A stretch of DNA of 64,000 nucleotides from Phycisphaerae bacterium (GTDB lineage Bacteria; Planctomycetota; Phycisphaerae; Sedimentisphaerales; Anaerohalosphaeraceae). Under the pieces are notes generated by a model. It was not told the DNA's origin. It did not search any database and saw only the letters and a list, made by a program, of their open reading frames with translations. Below, piece after piece: positions 34,348-49,754 of the stretch (position 1 is its first letter; each line of letters starts with the position of its first letter). The position numbers and the translations under genes were made by a program. Location: assembly GCA_012729675.1 (NCBI GenBank), contig JAAYCR010000058.1:1-64000 (forward strand). The letters run 5' to 3'.

Positions 34348-34836
34348 ATGCAAACGAAACGAAACATTGTGGTGCAGGTCTCCGATGCCCGTATCTCGCG
34401 GGACAAAGACACCGTGCTGGTGACTTACTCGCTCGGTTCCTGCATTGCGGTCACGCTGTATGATCCGGCGCTGGCCGTCGGCGGTATGATACATTATCAG
34501 CTTCCGGATTCCAAAATGGACGAGGATCGCGCCCGCCGTGACCCGTTTATGTTTGCCGATTCCGGCCTGCATGTCTTGATCAACAAAATGCTGGAGATGG
34601 GCGCCAACAAAAAACACATGACCATCCACGCCGCCGGCGGCGCCGCCATGGCCACCGGGCCGAAAGGATTTGACATCGGCAAACGCAATTTTCTGTCGCT
34701 GCGAAAGGTGCTCTGGCAATACGGCATTATGATGAACAGCCACGATGTCGGCGGCGGCAACCCACGCAATATGTATCTCGACATCGAAACCGGAACGGTG
34801 CTGGTCAAGTCCAACGGCGTCGAAAAGAAACTCTAA
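34348..34836 (+). CDS. cheD: Chemoreceptor glutamine deamidase CheD
   Basis: This 162-residue enzyme is read from the ATG at 34348 (AGGAAGCGATAGCG upstream). Catalytic C32 in YSLGSCIAVTLYD and H49 in GGMIHYQLP are both present, as is AGGAAMATGPKGFDIGKRN further on. CheD deamidates receptor Gln residues and in other bacteria is stimulated by or docks with CheC. A CheC-like protein is encoded three genes upstream, so the classic CheC-CheD feedback could operate here. Confidence 0.92.
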   Translation: MQTKRNIVVQVSDARISRDKDTVLVTYSLGSCIAVTLYDPALAVGGMIHYQLPDSKMDEDRARRDPFMFADSGLHVLINKMLEMGANKKHMTIHAAGGAAMATGPKGFDIGKRNFLSLRKVLWQYGIMMNSHDVGGGNPRNMYLDIETGTVLVKSNGVEKKL

Positions 34837-35907
<1,071 letters not shown>

Positions 35908-35939
35908 ATCCTGAATCGTGTAACTTTGATAGTCTGCGG

Positions 35940-38216
35940 TCATGGCAGTTTTATGCCCAAGGTATCTCCGAACTCACGTTGGACTTGCTGTGGTTTTGGG
36001 GGCTTGTTGTTTCTTGACGAAGGTACGGGGGATTTGCTCTTCTCAGCTCTTTTTTCAGGCCGTTTTTCTTTGGTTTCCGGCAACCGCTCTTTTTTCATGC
36101 TGAGAGCGATGCGTTTTCGAGGGATGTCAATCTCAAGCACCCGGACGGTGACGTTCTGATGCACCTTGACCACATCGGCAGGGTCTTTGACAAACCGGTC
36201 GGCCATCTCGCTGATATGCACCAGGCCGTCCTGATGCACCCCGATATCCACAAAGGCCCCGAAGGCGGTAATATTGGTTACGATGCCCGGCAGTTCCATC
36301 CCGATTTCCAGGTCGGTCATTTCGTGGATACCTTCGGCAAAGCTGAACGTCTCGAACTTTTCGCGCGGATCGCGCCCGGGCTTGCTCAGCTCAGATTTGA
36401 TATCCATCAGGGTCGGCATCCCCACGGTCTCGGTCACGTATTTTTGAAAGTCAATTTTTTCCCGAAGCGGTGCGTTGTGTATCAAGTCGGCCACCGAACA
36501 GCCCAGATCGTCGGCCATTTGATGGACGACGGGATAGCTTTCGGGGTGGACGGCGCTGGCGTCCAGCGGATTTTCGGCATTGCGAACCCGCAGAAACCCC
36601 GCGCATTGCTCAAACGTTTTCTCGCCCAGCCCCGGAACACCCTTGATGCTTTGTCGGGAGGCGAACGGGCCGTTTTGGTCGCGGAAGGTGACAATGCTTT
36701 CAGCAAGCCGCGGCCCGACGCCGGAGACGTAGGTTAACAACTGCCGGCTGGCCGTGTTGACCTCCACGCCGACGGCATTGACGCAACTGATGACCGTATC
36801 GTCGAGGCTGCGTTTGAGCATGGGCTGGTCCACATCGTGCTGATACTGTCCGACGCCGATGGATTTGGGGTCGATCTTGACCAGTTCCGCCAAGGGATCC
36901 ATCAGCCGCCGTCCGATGGATACGGCGCCGCGAACGGTGATATCCTTGTCGGGAAATTCCTCACGCGCGGCCTCCGAGGCGGAATAGACACTGGCCCCGC
37001 TTTCATTGACCATGACCACCGGAATCGCGGCGGGCAGGCCGATGCTCTGGACAAACGCCTCGGTCTCCCGGCTGGCGGTGCCGTTGCCGATGGCGATGGC
37101 CTCGATGTTGAATTTGTCACACCAGGCCAGTACCTTTAAGCCCTCACGCCGGGCGGCGTCGGGAGACATCAGCGGAAATATCGCATCATGATACAGCAGG
37201 CGTCCCTGCCGATCCAGGCAGACCACCTTGCAGCCCGTCCGAAAGGCGGGGTCTATCGCAAGGATGCTTTTTTGGCCCAGCGGCGAGCTGAGCAAAAGCT
37301 GCCGCAGATTTTCGGCAAAGACCTTAATCGCCGCTTCGTCTGCCCTGATCTTGCTTTCCATGCGTATCTCCGTTTCCATAGAAAGGGAGATCAGCCGTTT
37401 GAAGCTGTCCCTAATCGCCGCCTTGACCTGTTCGGCTGCGGCGTTGTCGCGCTTGACGAACAGCGCGTTCAGACACTCAACGGCACGCTCCTCATCGACG
37501 ACCACACGCAGGATCAGCAGCTTTTCCTTGGCGCCCCGCCGCATCGCCAGCACCCGGTGCGAGGGCGCCTTGGCCACCGGCTCACTCCAGTCAAAGTAAT
37601 CTTTGTATTTGGCCGCTTCCTCTTCCTTGCCGGCAATGACGCTGCACTCAAACAGTGCCGTGTTTTGATACAACGCCCGGATTTGCGTCCGCGCCTCCTG
37701 ATCCTCACTAATCCACTCGGCGATGATGTCCCGCGCCCCAGCCAAGGCGTCCTCGACCGTGTGGACCTCCTTTTCCGGATTCACAAAACTCTTCGCCTCA
37801 AGAGCCGGGTCGCATTCGCCCTGCTCAAACAGGAGCTTTGCAAGCGGCTCAAGCCCCTTCTCTTTGGCCATGGTCGCCCGTGTGCGGCGCTTGGGGCGGT
37901 ACGGCAGGTAAATATCCTCAAGAACGGTCATGGTCTCGGCCGCCATAATCTTTGCTTTAAGTTCCGGTGTCAGCTTCTCCAACTTTTCCAGCGATTCGAG
38001 AATCGCCTCCCGTCGTTTGTCCAGTTCGGCCAGTTGTTCGAGCCGGTCGCGAATCGCGGTAATCGCCACTTCATCAAGACTGCCGGTCGCCTCTTTGCGG
38101 TAACGGGCGATAAACGGCACGGTGGCATTTTCGTTCAGCAGCAGAGCCGTCGCCATCACCTGCTTATGCTGGATATTCAGTTCCTGTGCTATCGTTTGCA
38201 GATATTTTTCTTCCAT
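35940..38216 (-). CDS. tex: Tex-family RNA-binding transcription accessory protein
   Basis: This 758-residue protein is read from the ATG at 38216 (ACAGGAATC upstream). It has the full Tex plan: N-terminal HTH-like helices (NATVPFIARYRKEATG), a YqgF/RuvX-like RNase H-fold domain (ILAIDPAFRTGCKVVCLD near 317), HhH motifs (VSGVGPRLAESIV, GVPGLGEKTFEQ) and a C-terminal S1 domain (ELPGIVTNITAFGAFVDIGVHQDGLVHIS). Tex binds nucleic acid and RNA polymerase and influences transcription. A lysine/proline-rich tail follows S1. Length is normal. Confidence 0.94.
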   Translation of the reverse strand: MEEKYLQTIAQELNIQHKQVMATALLLNENATVPFIARYRKEATGSLDEVAITAIRDRLEQLAELDKRREAILESLEKLEKLTPELKAKIMAAETMTVLEDIYLPYRPKRRTRATMAKEKGLEPLAKLLFEQGECDPALEAKSFVNPEKEVHTVEDALAGARDIIAEWISEDQEARTQIRALYQNTALFECSVIAGKEEEAAKYKDYFDWSEPVAKAPSHRVLAMRRGAKEKLLILRVVVDEERAVECLNALFVKRDNAAAEQVKAAIRDSFKRLISLSMETEIRMESKIRADEAAIKVFAENLRQLLLSSPLGQKSILAIDPAFRTGCKVVCLDRQGRLLYHDAIFPLMSPDAARREGLKVLAWCDKFNIEAIAIGNGTASRETEAFVQSIGLPAAIPVVMVNESGASVYSASEAAREEFPDKDITVRGAVSIGRRLMDPLAELVKIDPKSIGVGQYQHDVDQPMLKRSLDDTVISCVNAVGVEVNTASRQLLTYVSGVGPRLAESIVTFRDQNGPFASRQSIKGVPGLGEKTFEQCAGFLRVRNAENPLDASAVHPESYPVVHQMADDLGCSVADLIHNAPLREKIDFQKYVTETVGMPTLMDIKSELSKPGRDPREKFETFSFAEGIHEMTDLEIGMELPGIVTNITAFGAFVDIGVHQDGLVHISEMADRFVKDPADVVKVHQNVTVRVLEIDIPRKRIALSMKKERLPETKEKRPEKRAEKSKSPVPSSRNNKPPKPQQVQREFGDTLGIKLP

Positions 38217-38565
38217 GATTCCTGTCTCTGTCGCCATCATACGCATTGATTGATATTGTTGTCGATAAACCTAAAATTATACCGTAAAAGCGACAGCAAC
38301 GCAACGAGTTCTTCTATGCCGTATGCCGCCGGAAAGACCACTCGCGATATCCGAAATGCAACTGGAAATTTTCTCAAATCTTTATTGACATTGACCGGCT
38401 TGTGAATACACTTTATGTGTGTTTTTGAAAAGATTTTGCCGCTGAGTTTACATTGGGAAAAATCGTGCCATAGTACCGGATAAATTGGATAGTGTTTGGG
38501 TCCCCCATGCTCACGGCCCCGAGCGCCCCCGCTTTAAGACAACCTTCAATACGAAAGGACTCACA
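38217..38565. other. Divergent tex/mscS intergenic region
   Basis: No gene is seen. A TTGACA at 38385-38390, followed after 16 bases by TACACT (38407-38412), is the best plus-strand promoter candidate for mscS. A plus-strand frame reaches back to a TTG at 38485 but has no ribosome site there. Confidence 0.4.
38385..38412 (+). promoter_or_regulatory. Candidate mscS promoter
   Basis: A perfect -35 box TTGACA and a moderate -10 box TACACT are spaced 16 bases apart. The predicted start is near 38419, giving a leader of about 145 bases. Confidence 0.35.
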
Positions 38566-39369
38566 TTGGAAGATAAGATCGTTGAATATCTGGCTACCTA
38601 TGGACTTCAGGTGCTTGCAGCCGTCATTATTATTGTGGTCGGGCGATGGGTTGCCCGGCTCGTCACCAACATGGTCGGCCGGCTGATGCGGCGGTCACAT
38701 GTTGAAGAGACGCTGACCAAATTTGTGGAGAACCTTTGTTTTATCGGCTTGTTGACGTTTGTCATCATCGCCGCATTAAACACATTAGGCATCGAAACCG
38801 CCTCGCTGGCAGTGGTCATTGGTGCGGCGGGCCTGGCCATCGGCTTAGCCTTACAAGGATCGCTGGCCAATTTCGCCGCCGGTGTGATACTTATCATTTT
38901 TAAGCCGTTCAAAGTCGGCGATTATATCGAGGCCGGGGGAAAGGCCGGGTCGGTGCAGGAGATTCAAATCTTTAATACGATTCTCAACTCGCCGGACAAT
39001 ATCCGCATCATTATCCCCAACAGCCAGGTAACCGGTTCAAGCATCAGCAATTACACTACCACCGGCAAGCGACGGCTGGATTTGGTGGTGCGCGTTTCGT
39101 ATGAGTCCGACCTGAAACAAGCCAAGCAGCTCCTGCAGGAGATTGTTGGCGCTGACAGCCGCGTTTTGCCGGAACCGGCGCCCACGGTTGCAGTTGCGGA
39201 ACTGGGCGACAGCAGTGTGAATTTTGTGGTACGGCCGTGGGTCAATACCGGCGACTACTGGGACTTGAAATTCGACCTGACCGAGAAGATCAAGCTGACC
39301 TTTGACGAAAACGATATTTCGATTCCGTACCCCCAACACACGGTTCACATGGCTGCGCCGCAATCGTGA
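38566..39369 (+). CDS. mscS: Small-conductance mechanosensitive channel, MscS family
   Basis: This protein of about 267 residues uses a TTG start at 38566, chosen because GAAAGGA lies 6 bases upstream and family members begin near here. Three TM helices are seen: VLAAVIIIVVGRWVARLV, LCFIGLLTFVIIAALNTLG, and the Gly/Ala-rich pore helix VVIGAAGLAIGLALQGSLANFAAGVILI. The beta domain follows (FKVGDYIEAGGKAGSVQEI), then a C-terminal alpha-beta domain ending ENDISIPYPQHTV. It opens on membrane tension and releases solutes after osmotic down-shock. Confidence 0.92.
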   Translation: MEDKIVEYLATYGLQVLAAVIIIVVGRWVARLVTNMVGRLMRRSHVEETLTKFVENLCFIGLLTFVIIAALNTLGIETASLAVVIGAAGLAIGLALQGSLANFAAGVILIIFKPFKVGDYIEAGGKAGSVQEIQIFNTILNSPDNIRIIIPNSQVTGSSISNYTTTGKRRLDLVVRVSYESDLKQAKQLLQEIVGADSRVLPEPAPTVAVAELGDSSVNFVVRPWVNTGDYWDLKFDLTEKIKLTFDENDISIPYPQHTVHMAAPQS

Positions 39370-39535
39370 TAACGCAATCACATGATGTCATCAGAGCGGC
39401 ATGTATGCGTGTGATGCGGGCTGGGCACGACCCCCCAATGAAAAACGTCGGTACTATTTTCCTGGTTTTGCAGGGAAAGAACCGCCTATAAGAGAACTTC
39501 TGTTTTTGAGAAATTATTTAACGAAAGGATTGACA

Positions 39536-40561
39536 ATGAAATTCACAAGTGTCTGTATTATCGGGTTGCTTCTGTCTTGCGTATTGCCGGCGGTCGGCGG
39601 ACAAGTGGTATTGGTCAATGGTGACACGTTGACCGGAACGATCGACAGCATTGTCGGCGGCAAATTACAGCTTCGTTCACCGCTGCTGGGGACCGTCGAG
39701 ATCGATATGATTCACGTGGACTCGGTAACCAGCGACGAACTGGTGACGGTCGTGTTGTCCGATGGGCGCAGTGTTGTACGTCGGCTGCGAGCCGCTGCGC
39801 CGCGTACGGCGCAATTGCAGGACGACGCCGGCCACGTCGATCTGGATGTTGCATTGGATGAAATTGATGCAATCAACCCGCCGCCGAAGCCCGAACCCCA
39901 ATGGACCGGCAGCATCACCGGCAGCGTTACCTCCATTCACGGCAATACGCGTTCGCAATCGATTCAAGCCAGCGTTTCCGTTTCCAAACGTACCGAGACA
40001 GATCGCACCTCCGCGGGCGCCGACTACGGACGCGCCACACGGCGTAATGACTCAACCGGCAAAGACGATACGACCGAGGACTGGTGGCGGCTCCGCGCCA
40101 AATATGACCGCTTCTTCAGCGAAAAATTTTACGGCTATATCGAAGGCCGTTACGCCGTCGATAAGGTCGCCGATCTGGACCGCCGTATTATCGGCGGCGC
40201 CGGCGTCGGGTATCAGTGGATTGAATCCGAACGGATGAATTTCTCGACCGAGGCGGGTGCAGCCTATATTTCCGAAAAATATAAAAACGACGGCACCGAC
40301 GACCGTATCACCGCACAGCTCGGCTACCACTTTGATACGCAGCTCAACAGCATTCTGACATTCAATCACGATTTGTCGTATTTTCCGAGTACCGAGACAT
40401 TTTCAGACTATTATCTGACCACGACGTTTGAATTGCGGGCACGGCTGACGGAAAAAATGTATACCAGCTTCAGAACGATCTTTGACTACGACGCCACCCC
40501 GGCGCCGGACAAAACCAGCACGGACATCAGGCATATTCTGGGCGTCGGCTGGGACTTTTAA
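39536..40561 (+). CDS. DUF481 outer-membrane-type protein
   Basis: This 341-residue protein has a signal peptide (SVCIIGLLLSCVLPAVGG) and starts at the ATG at 39536 with AAAGGATTG upstream. An SH3-like N-terminal part (VVLVNGDTLTGTIDSIVGGKLQLRS) leads to a C-terminal DUF481 beta-barrel region (WTGSITGSVTSIHGNTRSQSI ... DIRHILGVGWDF), with alternating residues and a terminal aromatic residue typical of outer-membrane barrels. YdiY-like proteins of this family are linked to salt or alkali stress. The exact role here is unknown. Confidence 0.85.
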   Translation: MKFTSVCIIGLLLSCVLPAVGGQVVLVNGDTLTGTIDSIVGGKLQLRSPLLGTVEIDMIHVDSVTSDELVTVVLSDGRSVVRRLRAAAPRTAQLQDDAGHVDLDVALDEIDAINPPPKPEPQWTGSITGSVTSIHGNTRSQSIQASVSVSKRTETDRTSAGADYGRATRRNDSTGKDDTTEDWWRLRAKYDRFFSEKFYGYIEGRYAVDKVADLDRRIIGGAGVGYQWIESERMNFSTEAGAAYISEKYKNDGTDDRITAQLGYHFDTQLNSILTFNHDLSYFPSTETFSDYYLTTTFELRARLTEKMYTSFRTIFDYDATPAPDKTSTDIRHILGVGWDF

Positions 40562-40569
40562 TAATATAA

Positions 40570-40986
40570 ATGAAAACGCTGACCAAAGAAATCTGGGTTG
40601 ATATCCCGCAGCGGCGGGCGATTGTGTCCATTCACAACGAAGTTGAGCGGCTGGTCGCGGAAAGCGGCGTCAAAGACGGCCTTGTGCTTGTCAATGCGAT
40701 GCACATCACCGCCTCGGTCTTCATCAACGACCACGAATCCGGCCTGCATCACGATTATGAAGTCTGGCTGGAAAAGCTCGCCCCCGAAAAGCCGTATGAG
40801 CAGTACCGTCACAACGGCTACGAAGACAATGCCGACGCCCACTTGAAGCGGCAGGTCATGGGCCGTGAGGTCGTAGTCGCCATCACCGACGGTCAATTGC
40901 ACCTTGGCCCGTGGGAGCATATCTTCTATTATGAATTTGACGGCCGCCGAAAAAAACGTTTGCTCGTAAAGATCATTGGTGAATGA
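40570..40986 (+). CDS. YjbQ/UPF0047 family protein
   Basis: This 138-residue protein is of the YjbQ family, some members of which have weak thiamine-phosphate synthase activity. Conserved motifs are [21 protein letters not shown], the [15 protein letters not shown] core and [21 protein letters not shown] near the C-terminus. The His and Glu residues that line the family's putative metal site are in place. The start lies 8 bases after the DUF481 stop, so the two may be co-transcribed. Confidence 0.92.
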   Translation: MKTLTKEIWVDIPQRRAIVSIHNEVERLVAESGVKDGLVLVNAMHITASVFINDHESGLHHDYEVWLEKLAPEKPYEQYRHNGYEDNADAHLKRQVMGREVVVAITDGQLHLGPWEHIFYYEFDGRRKKRLLVKIIGE

Positions 40987-41138
40987 AGCCCCCTCAAGTA
41001 AGGGTATTTCCAATAACTGGATAGAGAAGCACCTTTGAGCCAGGTAGGGTAGTCTATTTCGCCAAATAAGAGTTGAATTCCGGCTCCAAATCCGTTTTAA
41101 TAGGGGAAAACTTATGAATCCCCAATGAAGGGTAAGTG

Positions 41139-41882
41139 ATGATTAAGCAATTTTTCTCGAAGATGTGCGGGCGCGGCGACAAATCCTCTTCCGGCAGTGT
41201 TTTAATTAAGGATTACTCGCCTGACAGCCCGGCCGGCGACCATAGCGCGGTCGTCCCGCTGCGCGGATCAAAGGGAGGGCCAGAAAACGCGGTCGCCCGC
41301 AAAAAAGAGCCTATGGAGCAGTTCACCGAATCCGTAAACCAACTGGTCGAAAAGCTCGAGAAAATAAACGACAATCTAAGTCGCCAAGCACTGCAAAATG
41401 AGCGACTTGTCCAGAAGCTGGACGAGCTGCCGACTCTCCTGTCCCCCGTGCCGGACGCCGTGAACCAACAGCGGCAGGCCCTGTACCACATGGCCGAGCA
41501 ACTCAAGCGGAAAATCGAGCAGGATGAGGCCTTGACGCATCTTCTGGCCAAATTGCCCGAACAGACCGAACGCCAAACCGAATCACTGGAGGCGATTGAA
41601 GATCGGCTCTCGAAGGCGGCGGATGCGGATGTCAAAATGTCCGAAACCTTTGAGCGGGTCACCGAAAGTCTGGGCAAACTCGACGCCGACACCGCCAGCC
41701 AAGCGGAGTGGCTTCAAAAAATGAGCCGCACGTTTGCCGACAATGAAAAACTGGTGAAAGACACCCTGGCCGCGCAGCAGCGGCGGTTTTTCACGGTCTT
41801 TTTCGTCTCGGTTGTGATTTCATTGGCGGCGATAGCAGGACTGGTCGTTGCCCTGATGAACCTGCTTGGCAAGCAACAATAA
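41139..41882 (+). CDS. Coiled-coil protein with C-terminal membrane anchor
   Basis: This 247-residue protein belongs to no family I recognise. It uses the ATG at 41139, preceded by GAAGGG; a GTG sits directly before it. The first 60 residues are polar and probably disordered. Residues about 60-215 form a long heptad-rich coiled coil (QLVEKLEKINDNLSRQALQNERL). A single C-terminal helix (FFTVFFVSVVISLAAIAGLVVALMNL) would anchor it with the bulk in the cytoplasm. No partner can be read from context; the neighbouring beta-galactosidase is convergent. Confidence 0.75.
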   Translation: MIKQFFSKMCGRGDKSSSGSVLIKDYSPDSPAGDHSAVVPLRGSKGGPENAVARKKEPMEQFTESVNQLVEKLEKINDNLSRQALQNERLVQKLDELPTLLSPVPDAVNQQRQALYHMAEQLKRKIEQDEALTHLLAKLPEQTERQTESLEAIEDRLSKAADADVKMSETFERVTESLGKLDADTASQAEWLQKMSRTFADNEKLVKDTLAAQQRRFFTVFFVSVVISLAAIAGLVVALMNLLGKQQ

Positions 41883-41922
41883 CCACCGATTGGCGAAATG
41901 ATACCGCCATCTCGGTTTCATC

Positions 41923-41963
41923 AAAAAAAACCGGTTCTGTGATGATATTTCACAGAACCGGTT
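41923..41963 (-). terminator. Rho-independent terminator of the LamG-bearing beta-galactosidase
   Basis: A perfect 14-bp stem (AACCGGTTCTGTGA/TCACAGAACCGGTT) with a 7-base loop is followed on the minus strand by eight T. On the plus strand no T tract follows, so it mainly serves the minus-strand gene. Confidence 0.88.
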
Positions 41964-41996
41964 CTATGTTAAACTTTCGTTTAAAAATCTATTGCA

Positions 41997-47226
<5,230 letters not shown>

Positions 47227-47319
47227 GATGGTTACTATAACGAAAAACCGGTCCGAGAGAAGCGTTTTTTGAAAAACCGGCATATGGTCTGATGGATTAA
47301 TTAACAGGAGTACAAAGCG

Positions 47320-49698
47320 ATGGCAGCAACACGAGGTGTCTGGGCCATAGACATAGGGTCGAATGCATTAAAGGCGCTCCGCATGCGGGAAGGCGAGCAA
47401 GGCCTTGAAGTAATCGGATTTGATTATATTGAGCACAGCCAAATCCTGTCGTCCGGCGAAGTAGACACGGTGGAAAAGGAACGGATCATTGTTGAGACAC
47501 TTCAGAAGTTTCTGGCTCAAAATGATTTGACCAAAGAAGAAGCGGCCATTTCAATCGCCGGCCAAAACAGCTTTGCCCGCTTTATTAAACTGCCCCCCGT
47601 TGAAACCAAAAAAATACCTGAAATTGTCCAGTTTGAAGCGGTTCAGCAAATCCCCTTTGACATTAACGAAGTGGAATGGGACTGGCAACTGATGGAAAAC
47701 CCGGACAGCCCCGATACGGAAGTGGGGATTTTTGCGATCAAAAATGAGCTGATCGCCGAAGTGATGGATCACTTTACCCACGAGAACCTGCGTGTCTCCT
47801 GTGTCCAGATCGCCCCGATGGCTCTCTACAACTACGCCTGTTACGACCGCACAGAAATCAATGATTCGCCGAACAAAGCGGTTGTCATCCTTGATATGGG
47901 TGCGGAAAACACAACTTTGGTGGTGTGTACGCGCGATACGGTGTGGCAGCGCAGCATCCGCATCGGCGGCAATGCATTTACGCAGGCCATCGCCGATGCC
48001 TTTAAACTGCGTTTCCAGAAAGCTGAAAAACTCAAACGCTCCGCCCCGGTCAGTAAATATATGCGCCAAATCTATACGGCCATGAAGCCGGTTTATACGG
48101 AGTTGGGCGGCGAATTGCAGCGGAGTCTGGGCTTTTACAGCAGCAGCGCCCAAGGCCGTGACAAAACATTTACCCATTTGATCGCCACCGGCGGCGGGAT
48201 GAAACTGCAGGGATTGGCCAAATATCTACAGCAGACGCTGGGGATCACGGTCGTCAAACCCGATGCCTTTGAACGGCTCACCCTGTCGTCGGATATCTCA
48301 ACCGCCAAATTCCACGAAAATGTATCCGACTTCCCGATTGCCTATGGGCTGGGCGTGCAGTTGTTCAAACAAGCCAAGATACAGACCAATCTGCTGCCGC
48401 GCAAAATCGCTCGCGCGATGGCCTGGACACGCAAAGCACGGATTTTTACTGCTGCCGCAAGCATCCTCGTGTTTGTGATGTTGCTGTCGCTGGGACGTGC
48501 GTTTCGGGATTTAAGCCAGTACAACAGGCATTCCTCCGTTCGCGTCGAGGTCGCCTCCATCATCGGACAGGTACAGCAGATCCAACGGGAGGTCTCCTCC
48601 GAGGAGGCTCGCAAGGCCCCGTTACTGGATAAGGTCAAAATGCACAAAGACGTTTTCGCATTTCGGGATATTGTGCCGCGGTTAAATGAGACGATCCTTG
48701 CCTGCTTACCGAACGCCGACAATACTCCCGAACAATCTGCGTTGTTCGACGCCTTTCGAAGAGGCGACGCGGTAACGGTGATGAACACTCCGCGGAAAGA
48801 ACGTAAGCAGTTGTTTATAACGCGGCTGATGATCGAGCCGGCACAGGATGTGTCCGTCGCCCCGTTCCCGCAAACAGAAACGCGCAGAGGCGATTACTAC
48901 CGTCCCCCAACTGCGACGGTCAGGCCGCCGGCCGGATCGAGTCCCCCAGTACAATCGATGGTGGAAAGCGGTATGGGCGGAATGGAGACCCAGGAAATAG
49001 AAAACAAAACCGGGTTTGTTCTGCTGATTGAGGGCTACAGCCCTTATGAAAGCATTGCCGAACTGCTGGATCCGCCCGGCGTCAGCGGCGACATGACACG
49101 ATGGGGCCTGGTAACCCGGCTTGAGAATCTCAGTAAGGTGATCCCCGGGAGCCCGTTCGCGTTGTATAAGAAAGGCGAAATTACACACTTTAAGGTTGAA
49201 TGGGGCCGGGTCGATCCAGCCTCAACGAACATGCCGGCCGGCATCGGTATCGCCAAAGAAATCGAACGCGTCCCCCGAGAACTGGTTCAGCCCGGCGCAG
49301 GCCAGAGGGCGCCGACGATGCCGATGGGGCCAACGATGCCGACGGGGCCGACGATGCCGACGGGGCCAACAATGCCGACGGGGCCAACGATGCCGATCAG
49401 ACCCGGCATGAGAGGGGGTGGCGCTGTACCCGAACGTATTTTCACTGAGCTGGTGCTGGTCGATCCGATGACGCAGGAAGAAATCAGCCGAACCTATGAT
49501 ATCATCTTACAGGACGACATCCGCCGAAACCCCGAACTGACCGACCGAGACCTGGGACGGGTCAAACTGACTCCTCTCGGCACCGAACAATATATTGAAC
49601 GGGATCATTGGTTTCGGATACAGTTGAAGTTTATCTGGAAAGACGCCCCGACCCCTGTCGCAACCGACGACGGAATGATGGGCAGAAGTACCTTTTAA
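47320..49698 (+). CDS. PilM-like protein with membrane anchor and long periplasmic extension
   Basis: This 792-residue protein opens with a PilM/FtsA-like actin fold (GVWAIDIGSNALKALRMREG; VILDMGAENTTLVV; THLIATGGGMKLQGLAKYL) over residues 1-355. Ordinary PilM is cytoplasmic and about 350 residues. Here a PilN-like segment follows: a basic patch, one TM helix (about 370-393, FTAAASILVFVMLLSLG) and a periplasmic part with coiled coil. A run of TMPTGP repeats lies at about 666-695. AGGAG precedes the ATG. It probably joins the inner-membrane platform of a type IV pilus or related secretion system with the two genes downstream. Confidence 0.88.
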   Translation: MAATRGVWAIDIGSNALKALRMREGEQGLEVIGFDYIEHSQILSSGEVDTVEKERIIVETLQKFLAQNDLTKEEAAISIAGQNSFARFIKLPPVETKKIPEIVQFEAVQQIPFDINEVEWDWQLMENPDSPDTEVGIFAIKNELIAEVMDHFTHENLRVSCVQIAPMALYNYACYDRTEINDSPNKAVVILDMGAENTTLVVCTRDTVWQRSIRIGGNAFTQAIADAFKLRFQKAEKLKRSAPVSKYMRQIYTAMKPVYTELGGELQRSLGFYSSSAQGRDKTFTHLIATGGGMKLQGLAKYLQQTLGITVVKPDAFERLTLSSDISTAKFHENVSDFPIAYGLGVQLFKQAKIQTNLLPRKIARAMAWTRKARIFTAAASILVFVMLLSLGRAFRDLSQYNRHSSVRVEVASIIGQVQQIQREVSSEEARKAPLLDKVKMHKDVFAFRDIVPRLNETILACLPNADNTPEQSALFDAFRRGDAVTVMNTPRKERKQLFITRLMIEPAQDVSVAPFPQTETRRGDYYRPPTATVRPPAGSSPPVQSMVESGMGGMETQEIENKTGFVLLIEGYSPYESIAELLDPPGVSGDMTRWGLVTRLENLSKVIPGSPFALYKKGEITHFKVEWGRVDPASTNMPAGIGIAKEIERVPRELVQPGAGQRAPTMPMGPTMPTGPTMPTGPTMPTGPTMPIRPGMRGGGAVPERIFTELVLVDPMTQEEISRTYDIILQDDIRRNPELTDRDLGRVKLTPLGTEQYIERDHWFRIQLKFIWKDAPTPVATDDGMMGRSTF
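49315..49404 (+). repeat. Five tandem 18-bp coding repeats
   Basis: Five units of acgatgccgacggggcca encode (TMPTGP)n inside the PilM-like gene. Near-identity of the units suggests slippage-type length variation in a flexible linker. Confidence 0.88.
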
Positions 49699-49754
49699 CG
49701 GCGACTAATCGTCATTGAACCAAAGCAGAAGTTCGAACTGCAACGGAGAACAGA